Of a stretch of 27,867 bases of DNA, positions 15,169 to 25,280 are shown piece by piece; the first letter of the stretch is position 1, and each line of letters starts with the position of its first letter. Under the pieces are notes generated by a model that saw nothing but the letters and a program-made list of their open reading frames with translations, was not told where the DNA came from and made no database searches. The DNA is from Victivallales bacterium (GTDB lineage Bacteria > Verrucomicrobiota > Lentisphaeria > Victivallales > UBA1829). Made by a program: the position numbers and the translations under genes. Location of the stretch: assembly GCA_016285335.1 (NCBI GenBank), contig JAEEQO010000010.1, positions 1 to 27,867 of the forward strand. Direction: 5' to 3'.

Positions 15169-15185
15169 GACCATCCTTTATTCCC

Positions 15186-16865
<1,680 letters not shown>

Positions 16866-16867
16866 AA

Positions 16868-17371
16868 ATGAGGGAAGAATCGCCCATTTCGAAAATTGGA
16901 ATCACGGTCATTCTGGACCGTCTCCGCAGCGCGCACAACACCGGAAACATCTTCCGTCTGGCGGAGGCACTCGGCGCGAAAGAAGTGATCTGCTGCGGCT
17001 ACACCCCGTGTCCGCCTCATCCCAAGCTCGCGAAGACCGCCATGGGCGCGGACAAGATGGTCCCGAGCCGTTCGTTTCCGACCGCGCTGGACGCGATACA
17101 CGCGATCCGCGAGGAGACGCCGGGCATCGAGGTCCTGGCCGTCGAACCGCTCCCGGAAGCCGTCGACGCATGGGCGTATCCGTACCGTTTCCCGGTCGCA
17201 CTGATCTTCGGCAACGAAGCGCTCGGCATCTCGCCCGAGGCGCTGGAAGCCGCCGATGCCGCGGTCGGCCTGCCGATGTTCGGCGAAAAGGCATCGATCA
17301 ACGTGGGCAACTGTGCGGCGGTCGTCCTGTACGCCGCCGCCGCGAAATTCCTCGCAGATACAAGGAGATGA
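16868..17371 (+). CDS. SpoU/TrmH family RNA 2'-O-methyltransferase
   Basis: A 167-residue SPOUT enzyme that would move a methyl from SAM to ribose 2'-OH of tRNA or rRNA. The three SpoU motifs are visible: NTGNIFRLAEALGA (24-37) with the catalytic Arg29, LIFGNEALGIS, and LPMFGEKASINVGNCAAVVLY at the C-terminal knot (consensus SLNVS reads SINVG here). It has no N-terminal substrate-binding domain, so it is the short TrmL/TrmH-core form. The ATG follows the helicase stop by 2 nt, so it is translationally coupled, fitting a shared RNA role. The target nucleotide is unknown. Confidence 0.85.
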   Translation: MREESPISKIGITVILDRLRSAHNTGNIFRLAEALGAKEVICCGYTPCPPHPKLAKTAMGADKMVPSRSFPTALDAIHAIREETPGIEVLAVEPLPEAVDAWAYPYRFPVALIFGNEALGISPEALEAADAAVGLPMFGEKASINVGNCAAVVLYAAAAKFLADTRR

Positions 17372-17375
17372 TCTG

Positions 17376-18167
17376 ATGACCGTCCAACCCGGCAAAGACT
17401 GGAAGTTCTTCCTTTTCGGACAGCACATCGAAGCCCTGCGCGACGACCTGAAACGCCGCGGCGTGCGCCTTGCGGACGCCCCGGACGAGGCCGACATCAT
17501 CCTGCCATGCGGCGGCGACGGCACGCTGTTCACCGCCGAACTCCGCTGGCCCGGCCGCCTGAAATACCCGGTCCGCGACTCCGCCACCGCCCCGCTCTGC
17601 CCGAAACACGGCCTCGACACCCAGCTCGACGCGTTTTTCGCGGGCCGCCTGGAGACGACGCGCCTGCCGAAGCTCGTCGGCCGCGCAAACGGGCGCGAGC
17701 TCTTCGCCATCAACGACATCTTCCTGCACAATCAAATGCCTGTGACCGCGCTCCGCTACAGCGTCTCCATCGACGGCGCCATGTACGCCCGCGAGGTCGT
17801 CGGCGACGCCGTCGGCGCGGCCACCATCCACGGTTCCACCGCATACTACCGCAGCATCACGCACAGCATCTTCCGCACCGGCATCGGGCTGGCGTTCAGC
17901 AACAGCACCGAGCTGGTAAACCACCTGGTCCTGCCCGAAAACTCGCTCATCCGCATCGACATCCTGCGCGGCCCGGCCGTCATGGTCGCCGACAACTCCG
18001 AGGAGACCGTGCTCGTCGAACCCGGCGGATTCGCCGAACTCGCGATGTCCGACCGGTACACCGACATTCTCGGCCTTGACATCTTCATGTGCTCCGAGTG
18101 CCGCCGTCTGCGCCACACGCTCCGCGATTCCACGCGCTTCCTCGGCGGCGGAAACGGAGGACATTGA
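17376..18167 (+). CDS. nadK: Divergent NAD kinase family protein
   Basis: It likely phosphorylates NAD to NADP in the cytoplasm. The family hallmark GGDGT (46-50) is intact in LPCGGDGTLFTAEL, and the second conserved part is recognisable as GDAVGAATIHGSTAY (143-157), where GSTAY matches the NAD kinase consensus but the preceding Gly and Thr-Pro differ. The usual N-E motif reads NDIFLHN (113-119). At 263 residues it is of normal length. AAGGAG precedes the ATG at 17376, 4 nt after the previous stop. Between the two motifs there is a CPKH segment in place of the usual strand. The altered motifs leave room for a related lipid or sugar kinase activity, but NAD kinase is the best call. Confidence 0.75.
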   Translation: MTVQPGKDWKFFLFGQHIEALRDDLKRRGVRLADAPDEADIILPCGGDGTLFTAELRWPGRLKYPVRDSATAPLCPKHGLDTQLDAFFAGRLETTRLPKLVGRANGRELFAINDIFLHNQMPVTALRYSVSIDGAMYAREVVGDAVGAATIHGSTAYYRSITHSIFRTGIGLAFSNSTELVNHLVLPENSLIRIDILRGPAVMVADNSEETVLVEPGGFAELAMSDRYTDILGLDIFMCSECRRLRHTLRDSTRFLGGGNGGH

Positions 18168-18169
18168 AC

Positions 18170-18808
18170 ATGCGGATCCTCGTCACCGCGGGCCCCACGC
18201 GCGAGGCGGTCGACGCCGTGCGATTCCTCTCCAATAAATCGACCGGAAAGATGGGCTACGCCGTCGCGAAGGCCGCCGTCGAGGCAGGTCACGACGTGAT
18301 CCTGGTCTCCGGTCCGGTCGCGCTCACGCCGCCCGACGGACTGCTGGAGCTCGTCCCGGTCGTCTCCGCCGCCGATATGGCGGAAGCGGTCAAATCCCGC
18401 GCGGCGGATTGCGGCATGGTCGTGATGTGCGCGGCCGTGGCGGACTACACCCCGGCGCACCCGATTGACCATAAAATGAAGAAAGCCGACGGAAATCTCT
18501 TCCTCGAACTGAAGCGGACCGAGGACATTTTGAAGACGCTCGGGCAGCGCAAGCCCGTCGGGCAGATCCTGGTCGGATTCGCCGCGGAGACCGACGACCT
18601 GGAGCAGTACGCCCGCGCCAAGCTCGCCGCGAAAAACCTCGACTGGATCGCCGCGAACGACGTGTCGCGCCCCGACCGCGGATTCGCCGCCGGGACCAAC
18701 GCCGTCACGCTCTTCGCCGCAGACGGACGCCGATTCGACCTCCCTCTTCAGGGCAAGGACGAGCTCGCAAAGCGGATGCTCGAAATCCTGCTGCCCGCTC
18801 CTTGCTGA
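18170..18808 (+). CDS. coaB: Stand-alone phosphopantothenate-cysteine ligase (CoaB)
   Basis: The enzyme joins 4'-phosphopantothenate to cysteine in coenzyme A synthesis. In many bacteria it is the C-terminal half of the CoaBC fusion; here only that half is present. Motifs: TAGPTREAVDAVRFLSNKST (7-26), where the Asn forms the acyl-nucleotide intermediate, GKMGYAVA, CAAVADYTP (about 86-94) and KMKK (about 102-105). The 212 residues match the ligase domain alone. No decarboxylase (CoaC, flavin, His-containing) is in the window. GGAGG stands 8 nt before the ATG, which is 2 nt after the nadK stop, so two cofactor kinetics genes are coupled (NADP and CoA). Confidence 0.88.
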   Translation: MRILVTAGPTREAVDAVRFLSNKSTGKMGYAVAKAAVEAGHDVILVSGPVALTPPDGLLELVPVVSAADMAEAVKSRAADCGMVVMCAAVADYTPAHPIDHKMKKADGNLFLELKRTEDILKTLGQRKPVGQILVGFAAETDDLEQYARAKLAAKNLDWIAANDVSRPDRGFAAGTNAVTLFAADGRRFDLPLQGKDELAKRMLEILLPAPC

Positions 18809-18816
18809 AAGTTCGC

Positions 18817-19461
18817 ATGATGACGACCCCGTTTTCGAGCTTGCGGACGAAATGGCGCACCTGGCGCGAGGACCGTCTCGACCGGAAGATCGGCGGCATC
18901 TCCCTCGCCGAAATCCGCCAATCGAGGTTTCAGGACCTCGGCGCGTACCCGACCATGAGCGCGGAGTACGGCGCGATCGAAATGATGTTCCGCGACTTCC
19001 CGCTGGACGCGAACGACGTCTTCGTGGACGTCGGCTGCGGATTCGGGCGCGTCATCAGCTGGCTCCTGCTGAAGAAATCGCCCTGCAAAAAATACTACGG
19101 TGTCGAGCTTGACCCGGATGTCGCCGCGATCGCGGCGAAGCGGTTTACAGACTATCCGCAGGTTTCCATTTTGAACGGGAACATCCTCGACGTGCTGCCG
19201 CACGACGGCACGGTCTTCTGGCTCTACAACCCGTTCGACGTCTGCGTGCTGGACGCGTTCCTCTCCAAGCTCGAATCCGGCCGCGAGACGAAAGCCTACG
19301 TGATGTATTACTGCGACTACCGGGCGTTCGCGCTGGAGGGCCGCCGCAACTGGAACCGTCTGCTGAAGGACGCCTGGCGCAATCCGCCCGAAAAGCCGCT
19401 CCCGTGGTCGATCTGGCTGTATCAGCCCGACTGGAACAGGGCAGGCCCTGTACGGTGGTAG
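18817..19461 (+). CDS. Class I SAM-dependent methyltransferase
   Basis: About 214 residues from the ATG at 18817; a TTG at 18802 overlapping coaB would add five. SAM-binding motif I is VFVDVGCGFGRVISWLL (about 68-84), followed by the acidic YYGVELDPDV (about 93-102) and, after the third strand, WLYNPFD (motif IV place). The N-terminal 50 residues are basic (SLRTKWRTWREDRLDRK). NPF at the fourth strand fits N- or O-methylation, substrate unknown. The C-terminus (last six residues AGPVRW and stop) is supplied by a palindromic repeat element, so the original end was probably a few residues different. Last gene of the rhlB-trmH-nadK-coaB operon. Confidence 0.75.
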   Translation: MMTTPFSSLRTKWRTWREDRLDRKIGGISLAEIRQSRFQDLGAYPTMSAEYGAIEMMFRDFPLDANDVFVDVGCGFGRVISWLLLKKSPCKKYYGVELDPDVAAIAAKRFTDYPQVSILNGNILDVLPHDGTVFWLYNPFDVCVLDAFLSKLESGRETKAYVMYYCDYRAFALEGRRNWNRLLKDAWRNPPEKPLPWSIWLYQPDWNRAGPVRW

Positions 19462-19527
19462 TGCGCGGCTACGCTCGCGCACAGGGCAAGCCCTGTACTG
19501 CGGTAGTGCGCGGCTACGCTCGCGCAC
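19445..19527. repeat. Tandem REP-like palindromic element
   Basis: Two 38-bp units (19445-19482, 19490-19527) are identical but for three bases and are separated by 7 bp. Each contains the hairpin GTGCGCG/CGCGCAC with 8-nt loop. At the junction ACAGGGC/GCCCTGT (19481-19496) forms a further 7-bp hairpin with a 2-nt loop. The first unit overlaps the last codons and stop of the methyltransferase. It lies between convergent genes, where REP elements are often found; no U-run follows, so stability or transcript ending by Rho is possible. REP-type elements are usually moved by a TnpA-REP protein encoded elsewhere. Confidence 0.8.
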
Positions 19528-19547
19528 GAATACTCTCTTCAGTAACC

Positions 19548-20576
19548 TTAATCTTCCGTTTTCTTTGCGGAGGATGCGGACTTCTCCGACGCTTTCGCGG
19601 AGGCGGTTTTCGCCTGGGTTTTCGCCGCGGGAAGTTCGCCCGGAGCAGGCGGGAGCTTGAACGTTTCGGGCTTGTCCGCGACGGATTCGACGACGGTCAT
19701 CTTCGTGTCAAAGGCCGCGGAAACGATCCGGTACGTCTCTTCGCCGGTCTTTTTCGACCCGAGCTTGAGCGTCTCGCCGACCTGGCCGGTGATCGTTTTG
19801 CCGTCAAGGACATTGAGGAACTTCACGCGGGGCAGAGGGTCGTAGACGGGCTGCCTGGGACGGCAGGGAATGCGTTCGTCCCTGCCGACGCGCCGGATAT
19901 AGACGACGTCACCGGAATCCCCTTCTTCGATGTCAACGACGCTGAAGGTGACATCGTTGTTCGTGAACGTGCCGGAGTCGATGCCGACCAACTCGCTGCG
20001 CCTACGGTCGTTGCGGACCACGTTGAACGTCACGATCCATTTCATTTTATTATACCACTTGTCCCCGTCCCTGTTGACGGAAAGCAGTTCCAGGCCGGGA
20101 AAGCGCTGGCGGCTGACGGAGGAAACATAGACCTGCGTGATGTACTTCGGATGGCTGAGCGGATCGAGGGGATCGGTGTCGGCCCTGTACTCCTGAAGCA
20201 AGGTGAAGCCGTCGGAATCCTCGTCCGATTCCGGGGCCGTAAAGCGCGCCGAAACGTTGCGCTTCTTCTCCCATTCGTCCGGGATGCCGTTGGAATTCAG
20301 GTCGGACTTGCCGGACATTTCGGCGGACGTCTCCGGGAAGGCTTCCAAGATCGCCCGGATGATCTGGTCGTCCGGCTTGCCGCTCCTCGCGATCTTTTCG
20401 AGCTGCTCCAGCGCCAGCTTCCGGGCGATGGATTCCGGGTTGGAATACTTGGTCTCGATGGAATTCTGCGCCGCCTCGATGACGTCCAGCAGATTCTCCG
20501 CCAATACAGGAATCGCAGGCAGCACAAGCAGCGCAAAGCAGAACAAAAACGAAGTCGGAAAGGATCGGGGTCTCAT
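19548..20576 (-). CDS. Exported protein with calcium-binding-like DxDxDG loops (Amuc_1099-like?)
   Basis: The 342-residue precursor has a signal peptide (cleavage after about residue 26, VLA). An N-terminal helical part (27-90) is followed by DLNSNGIPDEWE (92-103) and ESDEDSDGFTLLQEY (116-130) and TDPLDPLSHP (134-143), the pattern of EF-hand or thrombospondin type-3 calcium loops found in secreted PVC proteins. A beta-rich region (145-300) and a Lys/Ala/Ser tail (305-342) close it. The overall plan recalls the Amuc_1099 pilus-associated family of Akkermansia; this is from memory and tentative. GAGGAG precedes the ATG, with its own promoter at 20618-20646. It is probably periplasmic or surface-exposed. 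Confidence 0.75.
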   Translation of the reverse strand: MRPRSFPTSFLFCFALLVLPAIPVLAENLLDVIEAAQNSIETKYSNPESIARKLALEQLEKIARSGKPDDQIIRAILEAFPETSAEMSGKSDLNSNGIPDEWEKKRNVSARFTAPESDEDSDGFTLLQEYRADTDPLDPLSHPKYITQVYVSSVSRQRFPGLELLSVNRDGDKWYNKMKWIVTFNVVRNDRRRSELVGIDSGTFTNNDVTFSVVDIEEGDSGDVVYIRRVGRDERIPCRPRQPVYDPLPRVKFLNVLDGKTITGQVGETLKLGSKKTGEETYRIVSAAFDTKMTVVESVADKPETFKLPPAPGELPAAKTQAKTASAKASEKSASSAKKTED

Positions 20577-20617
20577 GGCATTTCTCCTCGCATTGGGGGG
20601 TTCCGTTTTCCGGATAT

Positions 20618-20646
20618 ATTATACCGCAACAACGCGAAAGATACAA
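20618..20646 (-). promoter_or_regulatory. Promoter of the Ca-loop protein gene
   Basis: On minus, TTGTAT (20641-20646), 17 bp, perfect TATAAT (20618-20623), about 42 nt before the ATG at 20576. Confidence 0.75.
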
Positions 20647-20669
20647 GGGCGGAACACGACTTTTCGCGG

Positions 20670-20704
20670 AAAAAAACGGAAACGGCACGGGCTGACCGTG
20701 CCCG
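20670..20704 (-). terminator. Intrinsic terminator behind the ankyrin gene
   Basis: On minus, GGCACGG/CCGTGCC with a 5-nt loop (20684-20702), then GTTTCCG and seven U (20670-20676). It is placed just after the ankyrin stop at 20714 and before the next promoter, so the two exported proteins are separate units. Confidence 0.75.
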
Positions 20705-20713
20705 TTGAAGGTG

Positions 20714-22510
20714 TTACTGGATCGGGGACGGACCGTACAACAGGCAATTGTAAAGACGGATCGGCGTCATGATGAACATGGCGGCATCATACACGATGTC
20801 TCCGATAAAGCCGAATATGCCCTGTTCGTAGCCGATCACATCCAGCGCGTCGGGATTATCCCGGAACCGTTCCGCCAGGCTGCCGGTCGTCGTTTTCGGG
20901 AAACCGGTCAGGGTCTCCCCCCAGCCATACGTGACACGAACCTTGAGGTCCGTCCGCGCGCCGTATTTCACCAGGAGCCTGGCCGTGTTGTATTTGTGCT
21001 GCCACAGAGCATGCACAAGCGCGGAATCAAAAGACCAATTCGGATTCGCAGGGTTTCCCGGATACTCCGTCTTGAAGCCGTGTTTCAGGAGGACTTCCAG
21101 GACCGCCGCACCGTCGGGCAGCTCCGCCACGGCAGCAGAAAGCGGATAAGCTTGAATTTTATTAAAATAATACTCCGGTTCGGTATTCGCGCCGTTCTGG
21201 ATCATCAGCTCGGCCATGTCCGGCAGATTCGCCATGACGGCGTAATGCAGGCCGCGTTCCTTATTCACGTCCACGCCGTCGCGGAGATATTCCTTCACCA
21301 GGTCCATGTCGTTCCACTTGACCGCCGCCCAGAACGGCTTTCTGACGCCCATTTCGTCCAGCAGTTCGACCATTTCCTTCGTTTTGCGCTCCCAGGCGCA
21401 TTTGGCCGGGGTACGGCTCATCATCGCTTCTTTCTCCGGGTCAAGTCCATGCTCCATGAAGAACCGGAAGAGGTCCGCATTCCCGGTCTCCGCCGCCACG
21501 CAGAACATATTCTGCCATTCCCGTTCGGGGCACCGGTCGCGGTACTCCCACAGGATCGGGACGATCTCCATCTGCTTCGGCAATTTTGTATGCGATCCCG
21601 AGGTCGCGGACGGCCTCGTGAGGGTCATCAAAGCCGAATCGGACCACTGGCTCGTCACAAGTTCCATTTCGGCGCCCGCTTCGAGCAGGGCGCGGACGAT
21701 CTCCGGGTTCGGATGCTCGGGACGGAGCGCATAGTACAGCATGGTGTTTCGGTCCTTGTCCGGCACGTTGATGAACTCCGTGCCGCGTTTCTCCCGGATG
21801 GCCTTCCGCACACCTTCAAGATCGTTCCGGCGGACAGCCCGGAACAGCGCGAGGTTCGCCTCCGGCAGTTTCCCATTGAAAAACGGGTCGAGCGTGGGTG
21901 TGCTTACGATCCTGGTCGTGAGGGCGCTGTCCAGCTGAGGCGTCGCATGGTCGAACGCGTCCAGCACGTAATCCGTCACGTTCCGCCCGCTGCTGTCCGC
22001 CCGGTTCACGTCGAAGCCGTATTTCTGAAGCAGGAGGAACATGTCGATGTTGTTGGAGCTCACCGCGGTCGCGGCGCATGCCACGCCCACATCCGTGGCA
22101 AGAAGAGGCGCGCAGCCGTTTTTCAGCAGGAATTCCGCAACGATGAGCCGTTCCGCGTTCGTGTTCTGCAGCCCACTGTTGGGACTCCCGGGGCTCATGG
22201 CCTTGCGAAGAAGCGTCCCGTCCTGCACGCTGAAATCCAGGTCCGTCTTCCCCTCGCAGAGCTTGAGCAGCCCCTTGGAACTTCCCACCCGGATCATCTC
22301 GGAGACGGTCATGATATCTTTCTGCGTCGCCGGATAGGTGTCGCGTGTCTTCGTCAGGTCGCGTTCGCCGGGCGTCCGGGAGTCCCCGCCGTCAGGATCG
22401 GCGGCGGTCCGCTGTTCGACCGCGGGAACGTCCGAAGTGTCAGCAGCAGAAAGGGGCTGCGCCGACTTAAGAAAAAACAAAAATGCGATCAGGAAAAAGC
22501 GGTGTTTCAT
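20714..22510 (-). CDS. Exported ankyrin-repeat protein
   Basis: A 598-residue precursor with signal peptide (about 1-22, cut LSA|AD). A Pro/Asp/Arg-rich linker (24-60) leads to ankyrin-type repeats from about 70 to 540. Typical units are NPEIVRALLEAGAEMELV (about 270-287), AAETGNADLFRFFMEHGLDP, WNDMDLVKEYLRDGVDVNKE, YAVMANLPDMAELMIQNGAN and HKYNTARLLVKYGARTDL. Several are diverged (long loops, Trp and Met). The end (545-598) has a hydrophobic stretch GFIGDIVYDAAMFIMTPI. The protein probably works in the periplasm or outside as a binding solenoid. It has its own TTGACT/TATAGT promoter. The ligand is unknown; one may suspect a partner in the surface-protein set. Confidence 0.85.
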   Translation of the reverse strand: MKHRFFLIAFLFFLKSAQPLSAADTSDVPAVEQRTAADPDGGDSRTPGERDLTKTRDTYPATQKDIMTVSEMIRVGSSKGLLKLCEGKTDLDFSVQDGTLLRKAMSPGSPNSGLQNTNAERLIVAEFLLKNGCAPLLATDVGVACAATAVSSNNIDMFLLLQKYGFDVNRADSSGRNVTDYVLDAFDHATPQLDSALTTRIVSTPTLDPFFNGKLPEANLALFRAVRRNDLEGVRKAIREKRGTEFINVPDKDRNTMLYYALRPEHPNPEIVRALLEAGAEMELVTSQWSDSALMTLTRPSATSGSHTKLPKQMEIVPILWEYRDRCPEREWQNMFCVAAETGNADLFRFFMEHGLDPEKEAMMSRTPAKCAWERKTKEMVELLDEMGVRKPFWAAVKWNDMDLVKEYLRDGVDVNKERGLHYAVMANLPDMAELMIQNGANTEPEYYFNKIQAYPLSAAVAELPDGAAVLEVLLKHGFKTEYPGNPANPNWSFDSALVHALWQHKYNTARLLVKYGARTDLKVRVTYGWGETLTGFPKTTTGSLAERFRDNPDALDVIGYEQGIFGFIGDIVYDAAMFIMTPIRLYNCLLYGPSPIQ

Positions 22511-22552
22511 GTTGTTTTCCTCGGATTGCGGAGATTGAGTTCTTCAAGACAT

Positions 22553-22581
22553 ACTATACCATGCGAACAGCACGAAGTCAA
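22553..22581 (-). promoter_or_regulatory. Promoter of the ankyrin gene
   Basis: On minus, TTGACT (22576-22581), 17 bp, TATAGT (22553-22558), about 40 nt before the ATG at 22510. Confidence 0.78.
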
Positions 22582-22600
22582 GAAAAAAACGACGGATCAC

Positions 22601-22617
22601 AAAAATGCCGAAACGGC
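22601..22617 (-). terminator. Possible weak terminator behind mutS
   Basis: On minus, GCCG/CGGC with a 3-nt loop (22607-22617) then A and five U (22601-22605). The stem is short, but G/C-only inverted sequence lies directly upstream and it is the only U-run between the mutS stop and the next promoter. Confidence 0.35.
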
Positions 22618-22659
22618 GCGGGCGGCTTGGGCCGGGCGGCCTCCCCCGGCGAAACAGCG

Positions 22660-25251
22660 TCAGAACAGCGTGGGCTGTTCGGGCTCGTCGTCCTCTTCGG
22701 CGGCGGCTTTGCGCGTCTTCTTCGTGTGGAACTTGGCGTGGCGTTCGCGGAGGATGGGGCGCGTGTAGGAGGGAACGCCTGCGTCGGCGATGGCGTTTTC
22801 CTCGAGGTTTTCGAGGATTTCGCGGGCGCGGACGATCACGTCGTTCGGAAGTCCGGCGAGCTTGGCGACGTGGATGCCGTAGCTCTTGTCGGCGGCTCCG
22901 GGGACGATCTGGCGCAGGAAGATGATCTGGTCGCCGTACTCGCGGACCGCGACGTTGTAGTTCTTCACACCCTTGCGCGTGAGGGCGAGCTCGGTCATCT
23001 CGTGGTAGTGCGTGGCGAACTGGGTACGGGCGCGGGCGGACGGATGGTCGAGGAGGTATTCCGCGACGGAAAGCGCGATGGAAAGGCCATCGAACGTGCT
23101 GGTGCCGCGTCCGATCTCGTCGAGGATCACGAGGCTCTTGCTGGTGGCGTGGTTCAGGATGTTCGCGGTCTCGATCATCTCGACCATGAACGTGCTCTGG
23201 CCGCGCGCGAGGTCGTCCATGGCGCCGACGCGGGTGAACACGCGGTCCACGAGCCCGATGTGCGCGTCGTCCGCGGGGATGAAGGAGCCCATCTGCGCCA
23301 TAATGACGAGCAGCGCGGTCTGGCGGATGTAGGTGGATTTCCCCGCCATGTTCGGCCCGGTAATGATCATCATGCGGTTTTCGCCGCCGTCCAGCAGCGT
23401 GTCGTTCGGCACGAAGCGCTCGCTCTCCATCTTCGCGTCGAGCACCGGGTGGCGTCCGGCGGTAATGCTGAGTACATCGTCATCCGCGATGTGCGGGCGG
23501 CAGTAACGGTATTTGGAGGCGCATTCGCCGAGGGCGGCGAGGACGTCGAGGCGCGCGACGGAAAACGCGGCCTTCTGGATCTCGCCGGTGAAGGAGCGGG
23601 CGTAGGTACGGAGCTCCTCGAAGAGCTGTTTTTCGAGCGCGACGGCCTTGTCGGACGCGCCGAGGATCTTGCTCTCCATCTCCTTGAGCTCGGGCGTGAT
23701 GAAGCGTTCGGCGTTCACGAGCGTCTGCTTGCGGACGTAGTCGTCGGGGACGCGCGCGAGGTTGCTCTTGGAGATTTCGATGTAGTAGCCGAAAACGCCG
23801 TTGAAATGCACTTTCAGGCTCTTGATCCCGGTGCGCTCCTGCTCCTTCGCCTGAAGCGCGGCAATCCAGGACTTGCCGTCGGTGATGGCCGAGCGGAACA
23901 CGTCGAGGTCGTGGTTGAAGCCTTCGCGGATGAAGCCGCCGTCCGCCATGTCCGCCGGAGGATCGTCGGCGAGCGCGGCGAAGATGCGCGAGGTAAGCTC
24001 GGGGAAGTCGCCGAGGCCGTCGCGGATACGTTCCACCAGCGGCAGGTCGTAGGCGTTCAGGATCATTTTGAGGCCGGGCAGCACGGAGAGGCTGTGACCG
24101 AGCGCAAGCAGGTCGCGGGGGGAAAGAGCGCCCGCGTTGAGCTTGGCGGTGAGGCGTTCCATGTCGCGGATGGAGAGAAGCGTTTCGCGGATCTCCTGCC
24201 GGGTCAGGACCTCGTCCTTCATGAGGCCGACCACGTCCTGACGCTCCACGATGGCGTCGACGTCGCGCAACGGCTTCAGGAGCCAGCTGCGCATGAGGCG
24301 GGAGCCCATGGCGGTGGCGGTGCGGTCGAGGACCTGCAGCAATGTGCCTTCGCGGCCGCCGCCGTGGAGGGCGTCGACGAGCTCCAGGTTGCGCTGGCAG
24401 ACGGGGTCGAGGCCGAGGTATTTTTCGCTGTAGTTGCGGCGGATGGAAACGATGTGGCCGGTATTGCGCCGGAGGTTTTCGGCGGCGTAGTGCAGCACGG
24501 CACCGGCGGCGCGGACGCCGCATGCACAATCCTTCAGTCCGAAGCCGTCGAGCACGGCAACGGAGAACTGGCGTTTCAGGAGTTCGGAAGTGTGCTCAAA
24601 AGAAAAGATCCAGTCGTCGAGCGGGGTCCACAGGATGGGCCGGATGAGCATGGGGCGTCCGCCGTTCTGGTCCCACTGTTCGTGAAGCGAACGCGGCAGG
24701 AGGCATTCGCGCGGCTGAAGGCGCTGAAGTTCGCTTTCGAATGCTTCGCGGGTGTCGAGGCGTTCGGTCTGGAATTCGGCGGTGCTGATGTCGAGCCAGG
24801 CGAGGCCGTAGACGTCCTTGTCCTCCGCCACGACCGCGCAGAGGAAGTTGTTGTCGCCGGGCTTCAGGAACGACGCATCGAGGATGGTGCCGGGGGTGAT
24901 GACGCGGGTAATGGCGCGCTGGACCAGGCCTTTCGCAAGCGCGGGGTCCTCCATCTGCTCCGCCACGGCCACCTTCAACCCGGCGTCGAGCAGTTTCGGG
25001 ATGTAGGCATCGACCGCGCGGTATGGCACGCCGCACATCGGGTTTCCGGCGCGATGGGTCAGCACCAGATCGAGCACGGGGGCGGCGCGCAAGGCGTCTT
25101 CGAAGAACATCTCGTAGAAATCGCCGGCACGGAAGAGCAGGATGGAGTCGGCGGGGGATTCCGCCTTCGCCTGAAGATACTGCTTCATCATCGGCGTGAT
25201 GTTCTTTTCGCCGAAGTCCTCTGGGGAAAACTTTTTCGGGGGTCTGCTCAT
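22660..25251 (-). CDS. mutS: DNA mismatch repair ATPase MutS
   Basis: 863 residues, the usual length of MutS1. It binds mismatched or looped DNA and calls MutL. The mismatch-reading Phe-x-Glu is at 45-47 in GDFYEMF. The connector and lever region follows, then the clamp, and the ABC ATPase: Walker A GPNMAGKST (about 628-636), LDEIGRGTSTFDG (about 708-720) and FATHYHE (about 744-750). No residues look lost. It follows xseB by 29 bp and is probably transcribed from the strong xseB promoter, linking two DNA repair functions. No mutL is present in the window. Confidence 0.98.
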   Translation of the reverse strand: MSRPPKKFSPEDFGEKNITPMMKQYLQAKAESPADSILLFRAGDFYEMFFEDALRAAPVLDLVLTHRAGNPMCGVPYRAVDAYIPKLLDAGLKVAVAEQMEDPALAKGLVQRAITRVITPGTILDASFLKPGDNNFLCAVVAEDKDVYGLAWLDISTAEFQTERLDTREAFESELQRLQPRECLLPRSLHEQWDQNGGRPMLIRPILWTPLDDWIFSFEHTSELLKRQFSVAVLDGFGLKDCACGVRAAGAVLHYAAENLRRNTGHIVSIRRNYSEKYLGLDPVCQRNLELVDALHGGGREGTLLQVLDRTATAMGSRLMRSWLLKPLRDVDAIVERQDVVGLMKDEVLTRQEIRETLLSIRDMERLTAKLNAGALSPRDLLALGHSLSVLPGLKMILNAYDLPLVERIRDGLGDFPELTSRIFAALADDPPADMADGGFIREGFNHDLDVFRSAITDGKSWIAALQAKEQERTGIKSLKVHFNGVFGYYIEISKSNLARVPDDYVRKQTLVNAERFITPELKEMESKILGASDKAVALEKQLFEELRTYARSFTGEIQKAAFSVARLDVLAALGECASKYRYCRPHIADDDVLSITAGRHPVLDAKMESERFVPNDTLLDGGENRMMIITGPNMAGKSTYIRQTALLVIMAQMGSFIPADDAHIGLVDRVFTRVGAMDDLARGQSTFMVEMIETANILNHATSKSLVILDEIGRGTSTFDGLSIALSVAEYLLDHPSARARTQFATHYHEMTELALTRKGVKNYNVAVREYGDQIIFLRQIVPGAADKSYGIHVAKLAGLPNDVIVRAREILENLEENAIADAGVPSYTRPILRERHAKFHTKKTRKAAAEEDDEPEQPTLF

Positions 25252-25280
25252 GGCCGTCAGTCAGTCTACTGTGCCGTGCC

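Noticed and set aside
19445..19527. CRISPR-like repeat
   Set aside because: Only two units, each palindromic, with a 7-bp spacer; fits a REP element.
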